Positions 1 to 8,283 are shown, counted from the stretch's first letter. The stretch is DNA of 23,775 bases from Carnobacterium_A sp036639135 (GCA_036639135.1 JAVWJE010000019.1:1-23775), one strand, 5' to 3'. A program made the numbers and translations. Notes: generated from the sequence alone by a model not told the origin.

Positions 1-1419
1 CTCTAAACTCATCTCAATCTGGTGAACATCAAACATTATTTCACTAATATGTTTAATGGTTTGTTGAATGGATTCTTGGGTCTTTGAATCTACTATTTTT
101 TTACTATTATGGTTTTCTGTTAACATTTCCAAAACATCAAATGATTTATTAATATATTCTTCTGTAGAAATATCTTGATCCATTAACTGTGAATTATAGT
201 TATTCATTTCATTATACATTTGAGCAAATAAATTTTTTTTATGATTGTAGTCTGGGTCTTCCACTTGACCCGTAGGTTTGATTATAATCCGTTCTTCACT
301 ATATAAATCAACCAGGTGAATTGTTTGTGCTTTCATTTTATCTGGCAAATAACTTACTACAATTTCTACCTTATCTTTTAACCTCATATCATTTACAAAA
401 GCATTCCCCACCAAATATTTAACAATATTTTTCATTTCTCCTACATTGCCTTCATAAGAATAATTTACTAGAAATCGAAATAACCCTATATTAATATCAA
501 TTAATTGATTCATTCTTTTCGATTCTTCTTTTAAAAAGTAAAGTAAGAACTCTTTTTTTTCTTGATAGCCTCGCATTTTAAGTGAAGGAATTCTCGTTAC
601 TATTGGTATTCTACGGATAAAAGTATCGAGCAAGTAATTATCAACATCTTCGGTTGTTGCAAACATTAGTCGGACTTTGGCGTGTGACCACTCAAGATTT
701 TCTCCTATGGGTTTGTATTTGCCTTCATCAATAAAATAAAATAGCTTCTCTTGACTTTCTGGTGACAATCGGTGAACTTCATCAATGAATAAAATACCCC
801 CATCACTTACATCAATAATTCCTTTTTTATCATCCACTGCGCCAGTAAAACTACCTTTTTTGTGACCAAATAATTTAGAAGAAAGTAATTCTGGATTATC
901 CGCATATTCAGCACAATTAAAAATTTCTAAAGGGGCTCCTTTTAATAATATTCCTTCACTTTTAGCATACTCATATAATTGTTTAACTAAAAAAGTTTTA
1001 CCGGTTCCAGTTTTACCAGTTATTAATAAGGGTAACCCATCCGTTGGGTACTTTAGAGCTACCTTACATTGCCTTATAACTTCCGATAAACTCCTCGTTG
1101 AACCAATTAATTTATCTAAAATACTTTGGTCAACTTCTTTAGCTAATTCAGAAAAATTGTCATAGAGATCTTTTTTAGGTGACTTACCTATATGTTTGAT
1201 AAGCACAGATACCGGGATATAGTATACTGGTTTGGTATTGATTTTTATTACAGCTTCTTCTTTAAAAAGATTATTTAAATGATGATTGACTATTGTTATC
1301 TTTTGATTTGTAAAGTTAGCAATTTGTTTGGTCGTTGCAAACTTAAACGCTTCTTCAGTTATAGTAGTCGTTTTTTCACTTTCCAAAATCAAATAATCTA
1401 AATATGCATCTTTTTTCAT
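1..1419 (-). CDS. LevR/NtrC-type AAA+ PTS-operon activator, N-terminal 473 residues (partial)
   Basis: The frame is open from an ATG at 1419 to the left edge, giving 473 codons without a stop, so the C-terminal half lies outside the window. Residues 1-75 form an N-terminal winged-helix-like region. An AAA+ domain follows, with Walker A GKTGTGKT at 135-142, a sigma-54 contact loop GSFTGA at 189-194 (usual form GAFTGA), Walker B ILFIDE at 209-214 and an RR arginine-finger region near 269. From about residue 420 a helical stretch resembles the start of a PRD domain. Family knowledge: LevR/ManR proteins are about 900-950 residues, activate RpoN-dependent sugar PTS operons, and are controlled by phosphorylation of PRD and EIIA-like domains. 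The target operon is not in view. The ribosome site is weak (GAGAG). Family assignment is firm; the substrate is unknown. Confidence 0.9.
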   Translation of the reverse strand, partial: MKKDAYLDYLILESEKTTTITEEAFKFATTKQIANFTNQKITIVNHHLNNLFKEEAVIKINTKPVYYIPVSVLIKHIGKSPKKDLYDNFSELAKEVDQSILDKLIGSTRSLSEVIRQCKVALKYPTDGLPLLITGKTGTGKTFLVKQLYEYAKSEGILLKGAPLEIFNCAEYADNPELLSSKLFGHKKGSFTGAVDDKKGIIDVSDGGILFIDEVHRLSPESQEKLFYFIDEGKYKPIGENLEWSHAKVRLMFATTEDVDNYLLDTFIRRIPIVTRIPSLKMRGYQEKKEFLLYFLKEESKRMNQLIDINIGLFRFLVNYSYEGNVGEMKNIVKYLVGNAFVNDMRLKDKVEIVVSYLPDKMKAQTIHLVDLYSEERIIIKPTGQVEDPDYNHKKNLFAQMYNEMNNYNSQLMDQDISTEEYINKSFDVLEMLTENHNSKKIVDSKTQESIQQTIKHISEIMFDVHQIEMSLE

Positions 1420-1448
1420 AATAACACTCTCAATTCATTATCTTTTTA

Positions 1449-1467
1449 GTCAATCGCTTACATTATA
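1449..1467 (-). promoter_or_regulatory. Candidate -10 box overlapping a partial cre site, levR-like gene
   Basis: Read on the minus strand, TATAAT (1467-1462) runs into TGTAAGCGATTGAC (1462-1449), which matches the first nine positions of the catabolite-responsive element consensus but diverges at the end. It lies about 30 bases before the ATG. No good -35 is visible. CcpA control of PTS regulators is common, so the placement is sensible, but the match is imperfect. Confidence 0.3.
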
Positions 1468-1759
1468 TTCCAAAAAGATTTATTTCACATTATTTTTTTT
1501 GTATTATCTTAAATCCAGAAATAAATGATTTCTTTGAAACCAGAAGTATTTTTTTTAACGCTCATTATTATCATAGCATTATTTCATCTTTTTTTCTTTT
1601 TATATTTATTTCAGTCAATCTTTTCAGCTTACATTTTGATTTAAACTATCGAATCTGAATCATTTAAAAGGTATAAGAAGCACCCTTTTTTGATTTTCCT
1701 GTTTAGTACATGTTTTTAAAGGTTCTCTAAAAAATTATTATTTTTAAAAGCGCATAATC

Positions 1760-1793
1760 TGTACAGGACATCTATGTCTACATATGATATGAT
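1760..1793 (+). promoter_or_regulatory. Weak candidate promoter of degV
   Basis: Two overlapping -10-like hexamers lie at 1783-1793 (TATGAT at 1788-1793), with TGTACA (1760-1765) at 17-base spacing from the first. The -35 match is only partial. The coding start follows about 40 bases later, behind an AGGAGG ribosome site at about 1824. Confidence 0.3.
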
Positions 1794-1834
1794 TACCGAA
1801 ACCACTTGTTACATATTTGCGCTAGGAGGCCACT

Positions 1835-2689
1835 ATGACAAAATTTATTATTACTACTGAAAGCGGATCCGACATTTCTCCTCAACTCGTTAAGCGTTAT
1901 GGTATTTACGTTATTCCAATGCACGTGACTATGGGCGAAGATACCTATGATGACGGCAGCTTTGATGTTGAAGATATTTATCGTTTTTACGATAAAACTG
2001 GAACCTTACCAAAAACTTCTGGCTCAACTCCACAAGACAATACAGTCGTATTCGAGCGTATCTTTGCTGAACACCCTGAAGCTCACATTATTCACATTGC
2101 TTATTCTGCAGTGACAACAGTTTCTTATAATTCTTGTGTTATTGCAGCTCGAGAATTCGAACATATTGATATTATTGATAGCAAAAATGTTTCAGGAGGA
2201 TTGACGGCTGTAGTTGTTGCCACAGCTAAATTCATTGAAAAGAACCCTGAAAGTACGGCAGAAGAAATTATTGCATTTGTAGAAGATGTCAGAGAACGGA
2301 CACGTTTTGTCTTTCTTCCTCAATCTCTTCTTTACCTTAAAGCTGGGGGGCGCGTTTCGAATATTGCTTTCCTTGGAGCATCTCTTTTGAAGCTACATCC
2401 AACAATCGTGTTAGAAAATGGCTACCTAGTTGCTTCTAAAAAATACCGCGGTTCTTATGATCGTTGTTTAAAAAGTGCTATTAAAGACTTTGTGACCAAT
2501 TATACTATTGATGCAGAAACACTGACAATCGGAGGAACTGCTGGTTTAAGTGAAGCTTACAAACAACTTGGTAAAGCTACTTTAAACGAATACGGTTATG
2601 AGAATCCTCAATGGTTTACAGCAGGTGCTGTTATTTCTAGCCATGGTGGTCCTGGAGCCTTTGGAATCATTGGGATTGAAAAGAACTAG
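1835..2689 (+). CDS. DegV family protein (fatty-acid binding)
   Basis: This 284-residue protein has the usual DegV length and pattern. The N-terminus TTESGSDIS matches the family's first conserved (T/S)DS-type motif. SGSTPQDN near residue 60 and the glycine-rich tail SSHGGPGAFGI are further signatures. Family knowledge: DegV proteins are cytosolic two-domain lipid-binding proteins. In several Firmicutes they present exogenous fatty acids to the FakA kinase (FakB role). The name alone does not settle whether this copy is a FakB. The start ATG has a strong AGGAGG ribosome site about six bases upstream. The gene stands alone, ends in a long hairpin, and has no fakA-like partner in this window. 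Confidence 0.93.
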   Translation: MTKFIITTESGSDISPQLVKRYGIYVIPMHVTMGEDTYDDGSFDVEDIYRFYDKTGTLPKTSGSTPQDNTVVFERIFAEHPEAHIIHIAYSAVTTVSYNSCVIAAREFEHIDIIDSKNVSGGLTAVVVATAKFIEKNPESTAEEIIAFVEDVRERTRFVFLPQSLLYLKAGGRVSNIAFLGASLLKLHPTIVLENGYLVASKKYRGSYDRCLKSAIKDFVTNYTIDAETLTIGGTAGLSEAYKQLGKATLNEYGYENPQWFTAGAVISSHGGPGAFGIIGIEKN

Positions 2690-2712
2690 GTTTTATTACT
2701 ATAAAACAAATG

Positions 2713-2757
2713 AATAGGACAAAAACCAAAAGAGACTCTTTTGGTTTTTGTCCTATT
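2713..2757 (+). terminator. Perfect 22-bp inverted repeat after degV
   Basis: Arms 2713-2734 and 2736-2757 are exact reverse complements around one central base, about 24 bases after the degV stop. The outer parts are A-rich then T-rich, as in a bidirectional intrinsic terminator, although no long T-run follows the stem. Termination of degV is the simplest role. Confidence 0.75.
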
Positions 2758-2768
2758 TATCTACATTC

Positions 2769-2814
2769 ATTTAACTATCTAACTTAATCTTATTTAACTA
2801 TCTAACTTAATCTT
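2769..2814. repeat. 23-bp perfect tandem duplication (two copies)
   Basis: Copies at 2769-2791 and 2792-2814 are identical, each beginning ATTTAACTATC and ending TTAATCTT. They sit in noncoding DNA just after the degV terminator. Two copies of 23 bp suggest a recent slippage or duplication event. No function is evident. Confidence 0.9.
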
Positions 2815-3105
2815 ATACTTGTATAAATTCCACGATACCTAAAAAATAGAGATATTTTTTTAGTTGAATTTATTTTTAAGACCTTTTCTAAGACCAAAAA
2901 TTAATTCCAATCCATTTGTCCGATACAAATGGTACAATTATTTTTATTAGCATTTTTGATAATCCTAACAAACCTACTAGTAAGGAGTTAATTAGCGATA
3001 ATAAAAATTGACTTCAACGTTTTATTAGTTGGATTTTATCTTTTATCGTAACCGATCTCTCTATTTTTTATATTAAAATGATCTTTGAAAAAGGTGTTTT
3101 TTGTT

Positions 3106-4249
3106 CTAAGTTCTAGAATCTAATAGAGATAATATGATTGAACCCATTCCGAAAAATGCAACGAAGAAACTTAGTATCCAACCAACAAAAGGTAGCGTTC
3201 CTAAAATAGATAGAACAATCAGTCCTAATAAGAATAACCAAAATGATTGAGCATTGGACCAGTTAAATCTTTTTTGGAACCAAAACCCTATAAATACTGA
3301 AAAAATAATTTTAGAAACGTAAAGGACTAATCCATATAGTGATAACAAAATAAAACTCAAAGGTATCCCTATAACTGTAAATAGTAAGAGGATAGAAAAA
3401 ATAGGTATCAATACAACTGTCAGAGCTCCAAAACCTAATGCTCTAACAGGCGACAATGCTATTTTTTCAGCTAAATTAGACCAAAAAGTTGGTCTAATCA
3501 ATTTAACAAAAAGCCATATGACTAAAGAAGCAGCTATACTATAAAGAACTTTAATTAAAACCCCAGTTGTAAATATTGTTTTAGAAGCTTTTGAAGGTTC
3601 ACTTTTAATTTTTCTCCATGTTGTTTCTCCTACAACTTCAGAACCAGTTAATAAATCAACTTTATTTTTACTGCTGTAATTTAAATCTCCGCCAATTTTC
3701 CCACTTATCGATAATGCATCACTTGAACTAAATAAGTCTCCATTGACAACACCATTTTGATAAACATTGGATCCTCCGACAAAAACATCTCTCTCAATTA
3801 CTGCACTGTCTTCAATGTAAATATTTTGTCCCGCTAGAAAGGCACTGCCATTTGTTTGAGATTTTATTTTTAAGGTAGCTCCTGCTAGATAGATGCTATT
3901 TTCAACCACCCCATTAATAGTAATATCTTGTCCTGCTGTAAAAACGCTTCCTTTGACCGTCCCATTTATTGTAGCACTTTGACCGGCTATAAATAAATCT
4001 CCATCAATTGTTCCATTTACTTCTATATTACCAGCGGTTATAAAAGTCGTTCCATTTATATCCCCATCAACACGAACATTTCCTCCTGAAAGAAAACTCG
4101 TTTTTTCTAACGTTTTACCTGACTCTACAACAATATTATCACCAGACATACTTTCTGCTAGANNNNNNNNNNGGAATTGTCATAAGAATAACCAAAATTA
4201 ATGATATAATGACTACTTTAAAATTTTTACTCCGAATAAAATGTGGCAT
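3106..4249 (-). CDS. Bactofilin/polymer-forming beta-helix protein with C-terminal membrane segments (interrupted by assembly gap)
   Basis: The part after the N run encodes at least 347 residues. Roughly residues 10-170 are short glycine-centred repeats (pattern G-x-I-x-G-x-V/L-F-x-A-G-Q) typical of polymer-forming, bactofilin-like beta-helices. About residues 195-347 contain three or four hydrophobic membrane segments. An ATG at 4149 is a poor start: in-frame codons LAES precede it and it has no ribosome site. Across the gap, an ATG at 4249 has a good AAAGGAG site and encodes a basic then hydrophobic stretch (VVIISLILVILMTI) that looks like a signal peptide. I therefore place the true start at 4249. 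The frames join only if the missing length is a multiple of three, so the 10 Ns are a placeholder. Function beyond an envelope scaffold is not known. Confidence 0.85.
4163..4172. other. Assembly gap (10 N)
   Basis: Ten unresolved bases lie inside the signal-peptide region of the bactofilin-like gene. Reading frames on both sides require a true length divisible by three. The gap marks a contig join or unresolved segment of uncertain length. Confidence 0.99.
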
Positions 4250-4389
4250 GAAATCACTTCTCCTTTACCTATCCCGAGAAATAGTTAAGTGGATAATTCA
4301 TTGCAATTGGAGTTTCCAAACATAAGCGACCACTAAATTCATTTTTTTTAACCCTTAATAATATTTCTTTTAATTATTTATTTAAACTA

Positions 4390-4464
4390 TTATCCGTTTA
4401 TGACCAACACTACACGAAATTGATTAAGATAAAAAATTCCTAATAGAATAAATAAGAATGTCAT
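4390..4464 (-). CDS. Possible 24-residue hydrophobic peptide
   Basis: ATG at 4464 is preceded seven bases upstream by a near-perfect GGAGGTG ribosome site. A TATAAT lies about 60 bases upstream of the start, near 4522-4527. The peptide starts MTFLFILLGIFYLNQF and ends LVING, so almost all of it could span a membrane. It is unlike type I toxins that I can recall well enough to name. It could be a true micropeptide or the surviving start of a decayed membrane protein gene. The ribosome site is the main support. Confidence 0.35.
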   Translation of the reverse strand: MTFLFILLGIFYLNQFRVVLVING

Positions 4465-4816
4465 TAAAAACACCTCCATATTCTTTAGTATGTGATAATT
4501 TCATCTGGTCTCTTATAAGGTTATTATACTACACTAGTCTTGAGAGCGATAATAAATAGAATTGGTTTACAAGATGCTCATTCAAATAGCGATTGGTTTT
4601 CATTCTTTTTTTAGTGCTTACTTAGCACCAATATCAGACAGAATAAGCAAACAAAAAAAACACAGAACTCCTATTTAAAAGTAGAACCTACATGAAATAA
4701 AATTTCATGCCCACTCGCTCTAATAAATAAGGATACATTCACATTCAAAATAGATCTAAACAATAGCAATGCTAATTTTTTATGAACTACTAGGCTAGCG
4801 TTGCCCTCTAATATAA

Positions 4817-4858
4817 AAAATAAGAGATCAGAATAATGACATCCTGAACTCTTATTTT
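4817..4858 (-). terminator. Intrinsic terminator of nox
   Basis: Ten-bp arms AAAATAAGAG (4817-4826) and CTCTTATTTT (4849-4858), extended inward by TCAG/CTGA, lie 13 bases beyond the nox stop. On the minus strand the stem is followed by a run of T, as expected for termination of nox. Confidence 0.85.
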
Positions 4859-4870
4859 AGATTTCATTTA

Positions 4871-6229
4871 TTAAAATAACATTTTGTCACTACCGTACGA
4901 GTCTCCTAGGGCTTCCATTGCAAGAACGTTTAAGTAGTTCCATGGACGATTGTATTCTGGTTGAAAAAAGAAGTCAGCACGAGCTAGGCGTTCAAGTGTC
5001 CATTCTGCTTCTATTACAACAGCCATTGTGTTGATTGACGCAGTAATATCTTCTTTAGACATTAATTGCGCTCCTTTAATTATATGAGAATCTTTTTCAT
5101 AATAAACTTTCATCCTAATCGTATTCTCTTTATTGTGCATAAAATCTGGACGAATTTTTTCTTCCACATAACAACTAATAACTTTTTCTTTGCATTGATC
5201 TGCATCGATAGCTTTAACTCCTGTAGTAGCAAAGTGGTAATCAAACAAAGCCAAACCAGATGTTCCTTGTACACCCATCATTTTCATCGTTGGTTTCATA
5301 ATGTTTTTGGCTGCAACAATCCCTTGACGTCGTGCGTTAGTAGCTAAAGCAATATTCACTTTACCCTGTATTGGATTGAATGGAATAGCCGTAGCATCTC
5401 CGGCAGCAAAAATATCTGGTTCAGATGTCTGCATATACTCATCTACTTCAATCAAGCCCTTAGAATCTAATTTAACACTATCTTTCAACCACTCAGTAGC
5501 TGGTCTAATACCTGACGCAATGACAACAGTATCCGCTTCATATTCGCCTTTATCTGTAATAACTTTCGTTACCATGCCATTTTCGCCCGTAATTTCTTTC
5601 ACCATTTCTTTCGTTTGAACTTTAATATTTCTTTCTTTTAAGTCTTTTTCTAATATATTTGTAAACTCTTTGTCTAAATAGGTAGGAAGAATACGATCAA
5701 GAGTATCAATAATAGTCGTTTCTATACCTGCTTTAGCAAAAGCTTCCATTACTTCGATACCGATATAACCAGCACCAATAACAACTGCTTTTTTTGCTGA
5801 AGTCATCCGTTTTTTAACTTGATCAGCCCAATTACGGCCACGCAAGTATAAAACATTTTCTAAATTTGTTCCATCTACTGGTAATTCGAACGGCTTGGCA
5901 CCAGGAGTAAGAATTAATTTATCGTATGTCGTTTTAGACTCACCGTCTGTTGTTTTTACAGTAATTGTTTTTTCTTTAGAATCAATATTTGTTACTTCAC
6001 TGTTTGTGTGAACGTGTACTCCTTGTTCTTCATATGATGTTTCATTCGCATAGTGTAATTCATCTAAGGATTTCGAAATCCCTTCTAAGTACGATTGAAT
6101 CCCACAAGATAAGAATGAAACCGTAGGACCTTTTTCATAAAGATGGATTTCTCCTTCTGGTAGTTCTTTCAATATTGTTTGGACCGCTTCATATCCTGCA
6201 TGAGACGAGCCAATAACGATAATTTTCAT
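4871..6229 (-). CDS. nox: Water-forming NADH oxidase
   Basis: The 452-residue flavoprotein reduces O2 to water with NADH, regenerating NAD+ and removing oxygen in the cytosol. Visible features are the FAD motif GSSHAG with His10, the redox-active cysteine in SFLSCGIQSY (Cys42, the sulfenic-acid residue of the Nox/Npx family), a second nucleotide-binding motif VVIGAGYIGIE near residue 155, the FAD-contact segment IFAAGD, and a C-terminal dimerisation domain. The open frame extends 27 codons further to 6310, but those residues are unlike the family. The ATG at 6229 has a GGGAGG ribosome site and gives the standard MKIIVIGSSHAG start. A H2O-forming rather than peroxide-forming product is inferred from similarity to lactic acid bacterial Nox. 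The gene is monocistronic with its own terminator. Confidence 0.94.
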   Translation of the reverse strand: MKIIVIGSSHAGYEAVQTILKELPEGEIHLYEKGPTVSFLSCGIQSYLEGISKSLDELHYANETSYEEQGVHVHTNSEVTNIDSKEKTITVKTTDGESKTTYDKLILTPGAKPFELPVDGTNLENVLYLRGRNWADQVKKRMTSAKKAVVIGAGYIGIEVMEAFAKAGIETTIIDTLDRILPTYLDKEFTNILEKDLKERNIKVQTKEMVKEITGENGMVTKVITDKGEYEADTVVIASGIRPATEWLKDSVKLDSKGLIEVDEYMQTSEPDIFAAGDATAIPFNPIQGKVNIALATNARRQGIVAAKNIMKPTMKMMGVQGTSGLALFDYHFATTGVKAIDADQCKEKVISCYVEEKIRPDFMHNKENTIRMKVYYEKDSHIIKGAQLMSKEDITASINTMAVVIEAEWTLERLARADFFFQPEYNRPWNYLNVLAMEALGDSYGSDKMLF

Positions 6230-6327
6230 AAAAAATTCCTCCCTTGTTAGAATAAAAATCATTTTATGGCAATTCCAATCTAAGTATATAATACATAAAT
6301 TATAATGCAAAGGATGAGGTGTTTAAT

Positions 6328-6420
6328 ATGGAAATATTAAACAATTCATCCATTAGTAAATGGAATTTATTCATAGGTTATATCTCTTTTATGTTTATTT
6401 TTGAAAGAAGAGAATACTAG
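6328..6420 (+). CDS. Possible 30-residue membrane peptide between nox and the TauE gene
   Basis: ATG at 6328 follows a GAGGTG ribosome site by six bases. Two TATAAT hexamers (6287-6292, 6301-6306) lie just upstream, though without a good -35. The peptide starts MEILNNSSISKWN, has a hydrophobic core LFIGYISFMFIF and ends in ERREY. It is antisense to nothing coding. Small size and AT-rich context make a chance ORF quite possible. I do not recognise it. Confidence 0.35.
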   Translation: MEILNNSSISKWNLFIGYISFMFIFERREY

Positions 6421-6442
6421 TCACCCACTATTATCTCCTTTT

Positions 6443-7186
6443 TCAGGCAGGATTGATTAATAACATTATTCCTAGCAAAATAACAAGAACAAAAATGTAT
6501 CTCTCAAATTTATGCGTTGGGATTCGTCCATAAATAAACTTACCCAATAAAATTGCTAGTCCAATTGCTGGTAATGAAAATCCATATAAAACAAATAATT
6601 CTTTAGACCAAAAGCCTCCCATAAATTGACCAATGATAATCAAAGAACTGGAAATCATAAAATGGGCTTGTAATGTTTCTCTGAAGACTTCTGGTTTCCA
6701 CTCTCGCATCGTGCCATAAATAACAATTGGCACGCCATTCATATTATAGGCACTACCAAACATCCCTGCTGTAAAACCAAAGGGTAATGACCAATGAGGT
6801 TTATTTAGCCATAAATGGACTGTTAATTTTTCAGGTTTTGTTAAAGAATAAACACCATAAATAATTAAGAAAATCCCCAAAATAAAGGTGACTAAAGTGT
6901 TAGATGCGAACTTAACCAATAATAAGCCGGCTGGAATTCCCAATAATGAACCCATAGAAAGATACCCTAAAACTGGACGGTCAACATTTCGCCACCCAGA
7001 AAGAACGGTTAATAAAGCAACTGTAAATCCACCTAAACCAACTAAAGCAATCGAAGTAGCTAGATTAATTGGCAATAAGGCTAATAAAGGCATACTAACA
7101 ATAGAATCACCAAAACCAAAAACTGCTCGCATCAATGATCCTAGAAAGATGATACCTACTACTAATAGAATAAGTTCTTTATCCAT
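6443..7186 (-). CDS. TauE/SafE (TSUP) family membrane transporter
   Basis: The 247-residue protein is almost wholly hydrophobic, with about eight membrane segments. The first segment has the family's glycine-rich pattern (GSLMRAVFGFGDSIVSMPLL), and the mid-protein repeat GFTAGMFGSAYNMNGVPIVIYG matches the second TauE/SafE half. Length is normal for the family (about 250). TSUP members export sulfite, sulfoacetate or other organosulfur and carboxylate anions; the substrate here cannot be read from sequence. The ATG has an AAGGAAGGAGC ribosome site. Nox lies downstream in the same direction, but it has its own start signals and about 200 bases intervene, so co-transcription is uncertain. Confidence 0.88.
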   Translation of the reverse strand: MDKELILLVVGIIFLGSLMRAVFGFGDSIVSMPLLALLPINLATSIALVGLGGFTVALLTVLSGWRNVDRPVLGYLSMGSLLGIPAGLLLVKFASNTLVTFILGIFLIIYGVYSLTKPEKLTVHLWLNKPHWSLPFGFTAGMFGSAYNMNGVPIVIYGTMREWKPEVFRETLQAHFMISSSLIIIGQFMGGFWSKELFVLYGFSLPAIGLAILLGKFIYGRIPTHKFERYIFVLVILLGIMLLINPA

Positions 7187-7714
7187 AAAAAGCTCCTTCC
7201 TTTAATTTTATTAAACGATTTAATTCGTTTATTTTCCTTTTCTAGATTATTTTATTTAATCTAATCTAGTTTTAATAATTTATCATACCATACTTTTTAT
7301 TAGTTTTAAAAAAGCTAATTATTGTAGTACTCACACGCGAAATCGCTAAATTAGTGCAAGCAAAAAAACTTCAATAAATAAAAGACTTTTTTACTGCCTT
7401 TTGCGTTAAAGCGGGAAAATGGATAAATTAGCCTCAATTTTCATTTCACTTGTCTATTTTTCCAGAGAATGGACAAGTGAATGAAATATAACCATCAGCT
7501 TGGCGATTCTCAACTCAAAATGGATGAGCTTTGTGTTTTACAGCCGTATCTTGTCCATACCCAGCTTTTTAGGTCGTCGAATAGAGTACAGATTGTTTTT
7601 TTGCAAAAAAAAAGATAGATTAGTGAGTTTTTAATCACCAATACCTTAAATATTTAGCCTAATGATCTATTCATTGAATAAGAAATTATAAAACTCTATT
7701 CTACAAAAAAAATC

Positions 7715-7749
7715 TTACAAAGCCTTCTTTTTATAGCAAAGCTTTGTAA
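7715..7749. terminator. Hairpin TTACAAAGC/GCTTTGTAA
   Basis: Nine-bp perfect arms at 7715-7723 and 7741-7749 enclose a 17-base loop, with A-rich sequence before and T-rich sequence after. It looks like an intrinsic terminator, but no intact gene ends here. It could be left over from a lost gene. Confidence 0.4.
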
Positions 7750-7838
7750 AATTTTCCGATTATTATTCCTCATCTTTGAGCATTGTAAATGAACCAGTTA
7801 TTCTTTATATAGAATTCCCTTTTTACCTTATTTAATAA

Positions 7839-8009
7839 AAAGTTCCCAATACACTTCAGCAATTTAATTTATCTGCAAGTATAAAAGATGGGTTGCGTAA
7901 TCCTGTCTTATTTATTGCTGCAGAAGTTCTTGATGCAATTGGGTTTAATGCGAGTGTTCTCCTAGTGGAAAGAATGGTTTTCTTTTTTACACTCAGTCAT
8001 TTCTGGTAG
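7839..8009 (+). pseudogene. Unrecognised gene fragment (57 codons, no start)
   Basis: Between a TAA at 7836 and a TAG at 8007 the plus strand reads as ordinary protein: SASIKDGLRNPVLFIAAEVL, then DAIGFNASVLLVERM and a phenylalanine-rich end. There is no ATG near its beginning and no ribosome site. Codon use looks natural and the composition is less biased than the surrounding sequence. It may be an internal piece of a membrane protein that has been deleted. I cannot name the family. Confidence 0.35.
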
Positions 8010-8283
8010 GACTTATTGCGAACTAGTTAAAATACCTATTATTTCCACTAGAAAGATTTGACTACATGTGATAGTCTCTTATTGAGCAATAGTAAGTTCC
8101 ATTCATTTAAAATCCAAGAAATAAAATCGAGAATACAAAACGTAATTTATTTTCTCGTATCTGATTAGCAAATCTATCCTTTACAAAAAATCTCTATTTT
8201 AAAGATACTAAAACGTAACTTTAGAATTTTAAAATGGTACATTAAAGTTAGTCAAATTTTTAAAAAAAGAAAGGAGCGCTTTT

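Larger units (their letters stand above)
1420..1834. other. Intergenic region between divergent levR-like gene and degV
   Basis: This 415-base, very AT-rich gap separates two divergently transcribed genes. It should hold both promoters. I see a TATAAT overlapping a cre-like sequence near the left gene and a TATGAT before degV. T-rich runs around 1548 and 1588 create a chance hydrophobic reading frame without a ribosome site. Nothing else stands out. Confidence 0.5.
2690..3105. other. Intergenic region between convergent degV and bactofilin-like gene
   Basis: This 416-base stretch has no supported gene. It holds the degV hairpin, a 23-bp tandem duplication (2769-2814), a small hairpin CCATTTGT/ACAAATGG (2912-2932), and a pair of distant inverted 13-14-bp segments around 2841-2854 and 3055-3069. 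The latter could be coincidence in such AT-rich DNA. Confidence 0.5.
4250..4870. other. 621-base region between bactofilin-like gene and nox
   Basis: No long gene is present. On the minus strand there is one short peptide ORF with a strong ribosome site (4390-4464). Beyond its stop lies a 34-codon open stretch ending at about 4281 that has no start codon or ribosome site. A hairpin GTGCT/AGCAC lies near 4613-4627, a small ATGAAAT/ATTTCAT hairpin near 4692-4708, and the nox terminator at 4817-4858. The mix of short open stretches suggests decayed sequence. Confidence 0.5.
7187..8283. other. 1.1-kb region without an intact gene
   Basis: The region separates the divergent TauE and GNAT genes. 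It holds a hairpin TCACTTGTC/GACAAGTGA (7446-7480), a second perfect 9-bp hairpin (7715-7749), and a protein-like fragment without a start (7839-8009). A less AT-rich stretch at about 7330-7600 has no open frame on either strand. Near the GNAT gene, TTTACA (8180-8185) and GATACT (8204-8209) with an 18-base spacer form a weak promoter candidate. The overall picture is decayed or repeat-derived DNA. Confidence 0.5.

Noticed and set aside
1525..1644. 39-codon hydrophobic ORF (MISLKPEVFFLTL...) between the levR-like gene and degV
   Set aside because: No ribosome site. T-rich DNA readily yields Phe/Leu/Ile-rich chance frames.
2929..2991. 20-codon hydrophobic ORF (MVQLFLLAFLIILTN...) in the degV-bactofilin spacer
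   Set aside because: No ribosome site, and it starts within a small hairpin; probably chance.
2841..3069. Inverted 13-14-bp segments (TAAAAAATAGAGA type) about 200 bases apart, suggesting a miniature transposon
   Set aside because: No target-site duplication, and the AT-rich arms could match by chance. Copies elsewhere in the genome would be needed.
4281..4384. Open stretch on the minus strand reading KNEFSGRLCLETPIAMNYPL
   Set aside because: No start codon or ribosome site and only 34 codons. Kept only as a note in the region description.
5066..5618. Two plus-strand ORFs of 80-93 codons antisense to nox
   Set aside because: They mirror the codon pattern of nox on the other strand, have no ribosome sites and resemble no family.
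6230..6310. 27-codon N-terminal extension of nox
   Set aside because: The extension is unlike family members and lacks a ribosome site. The ATG at 6229 has a GGGAGG site and the canonical start.
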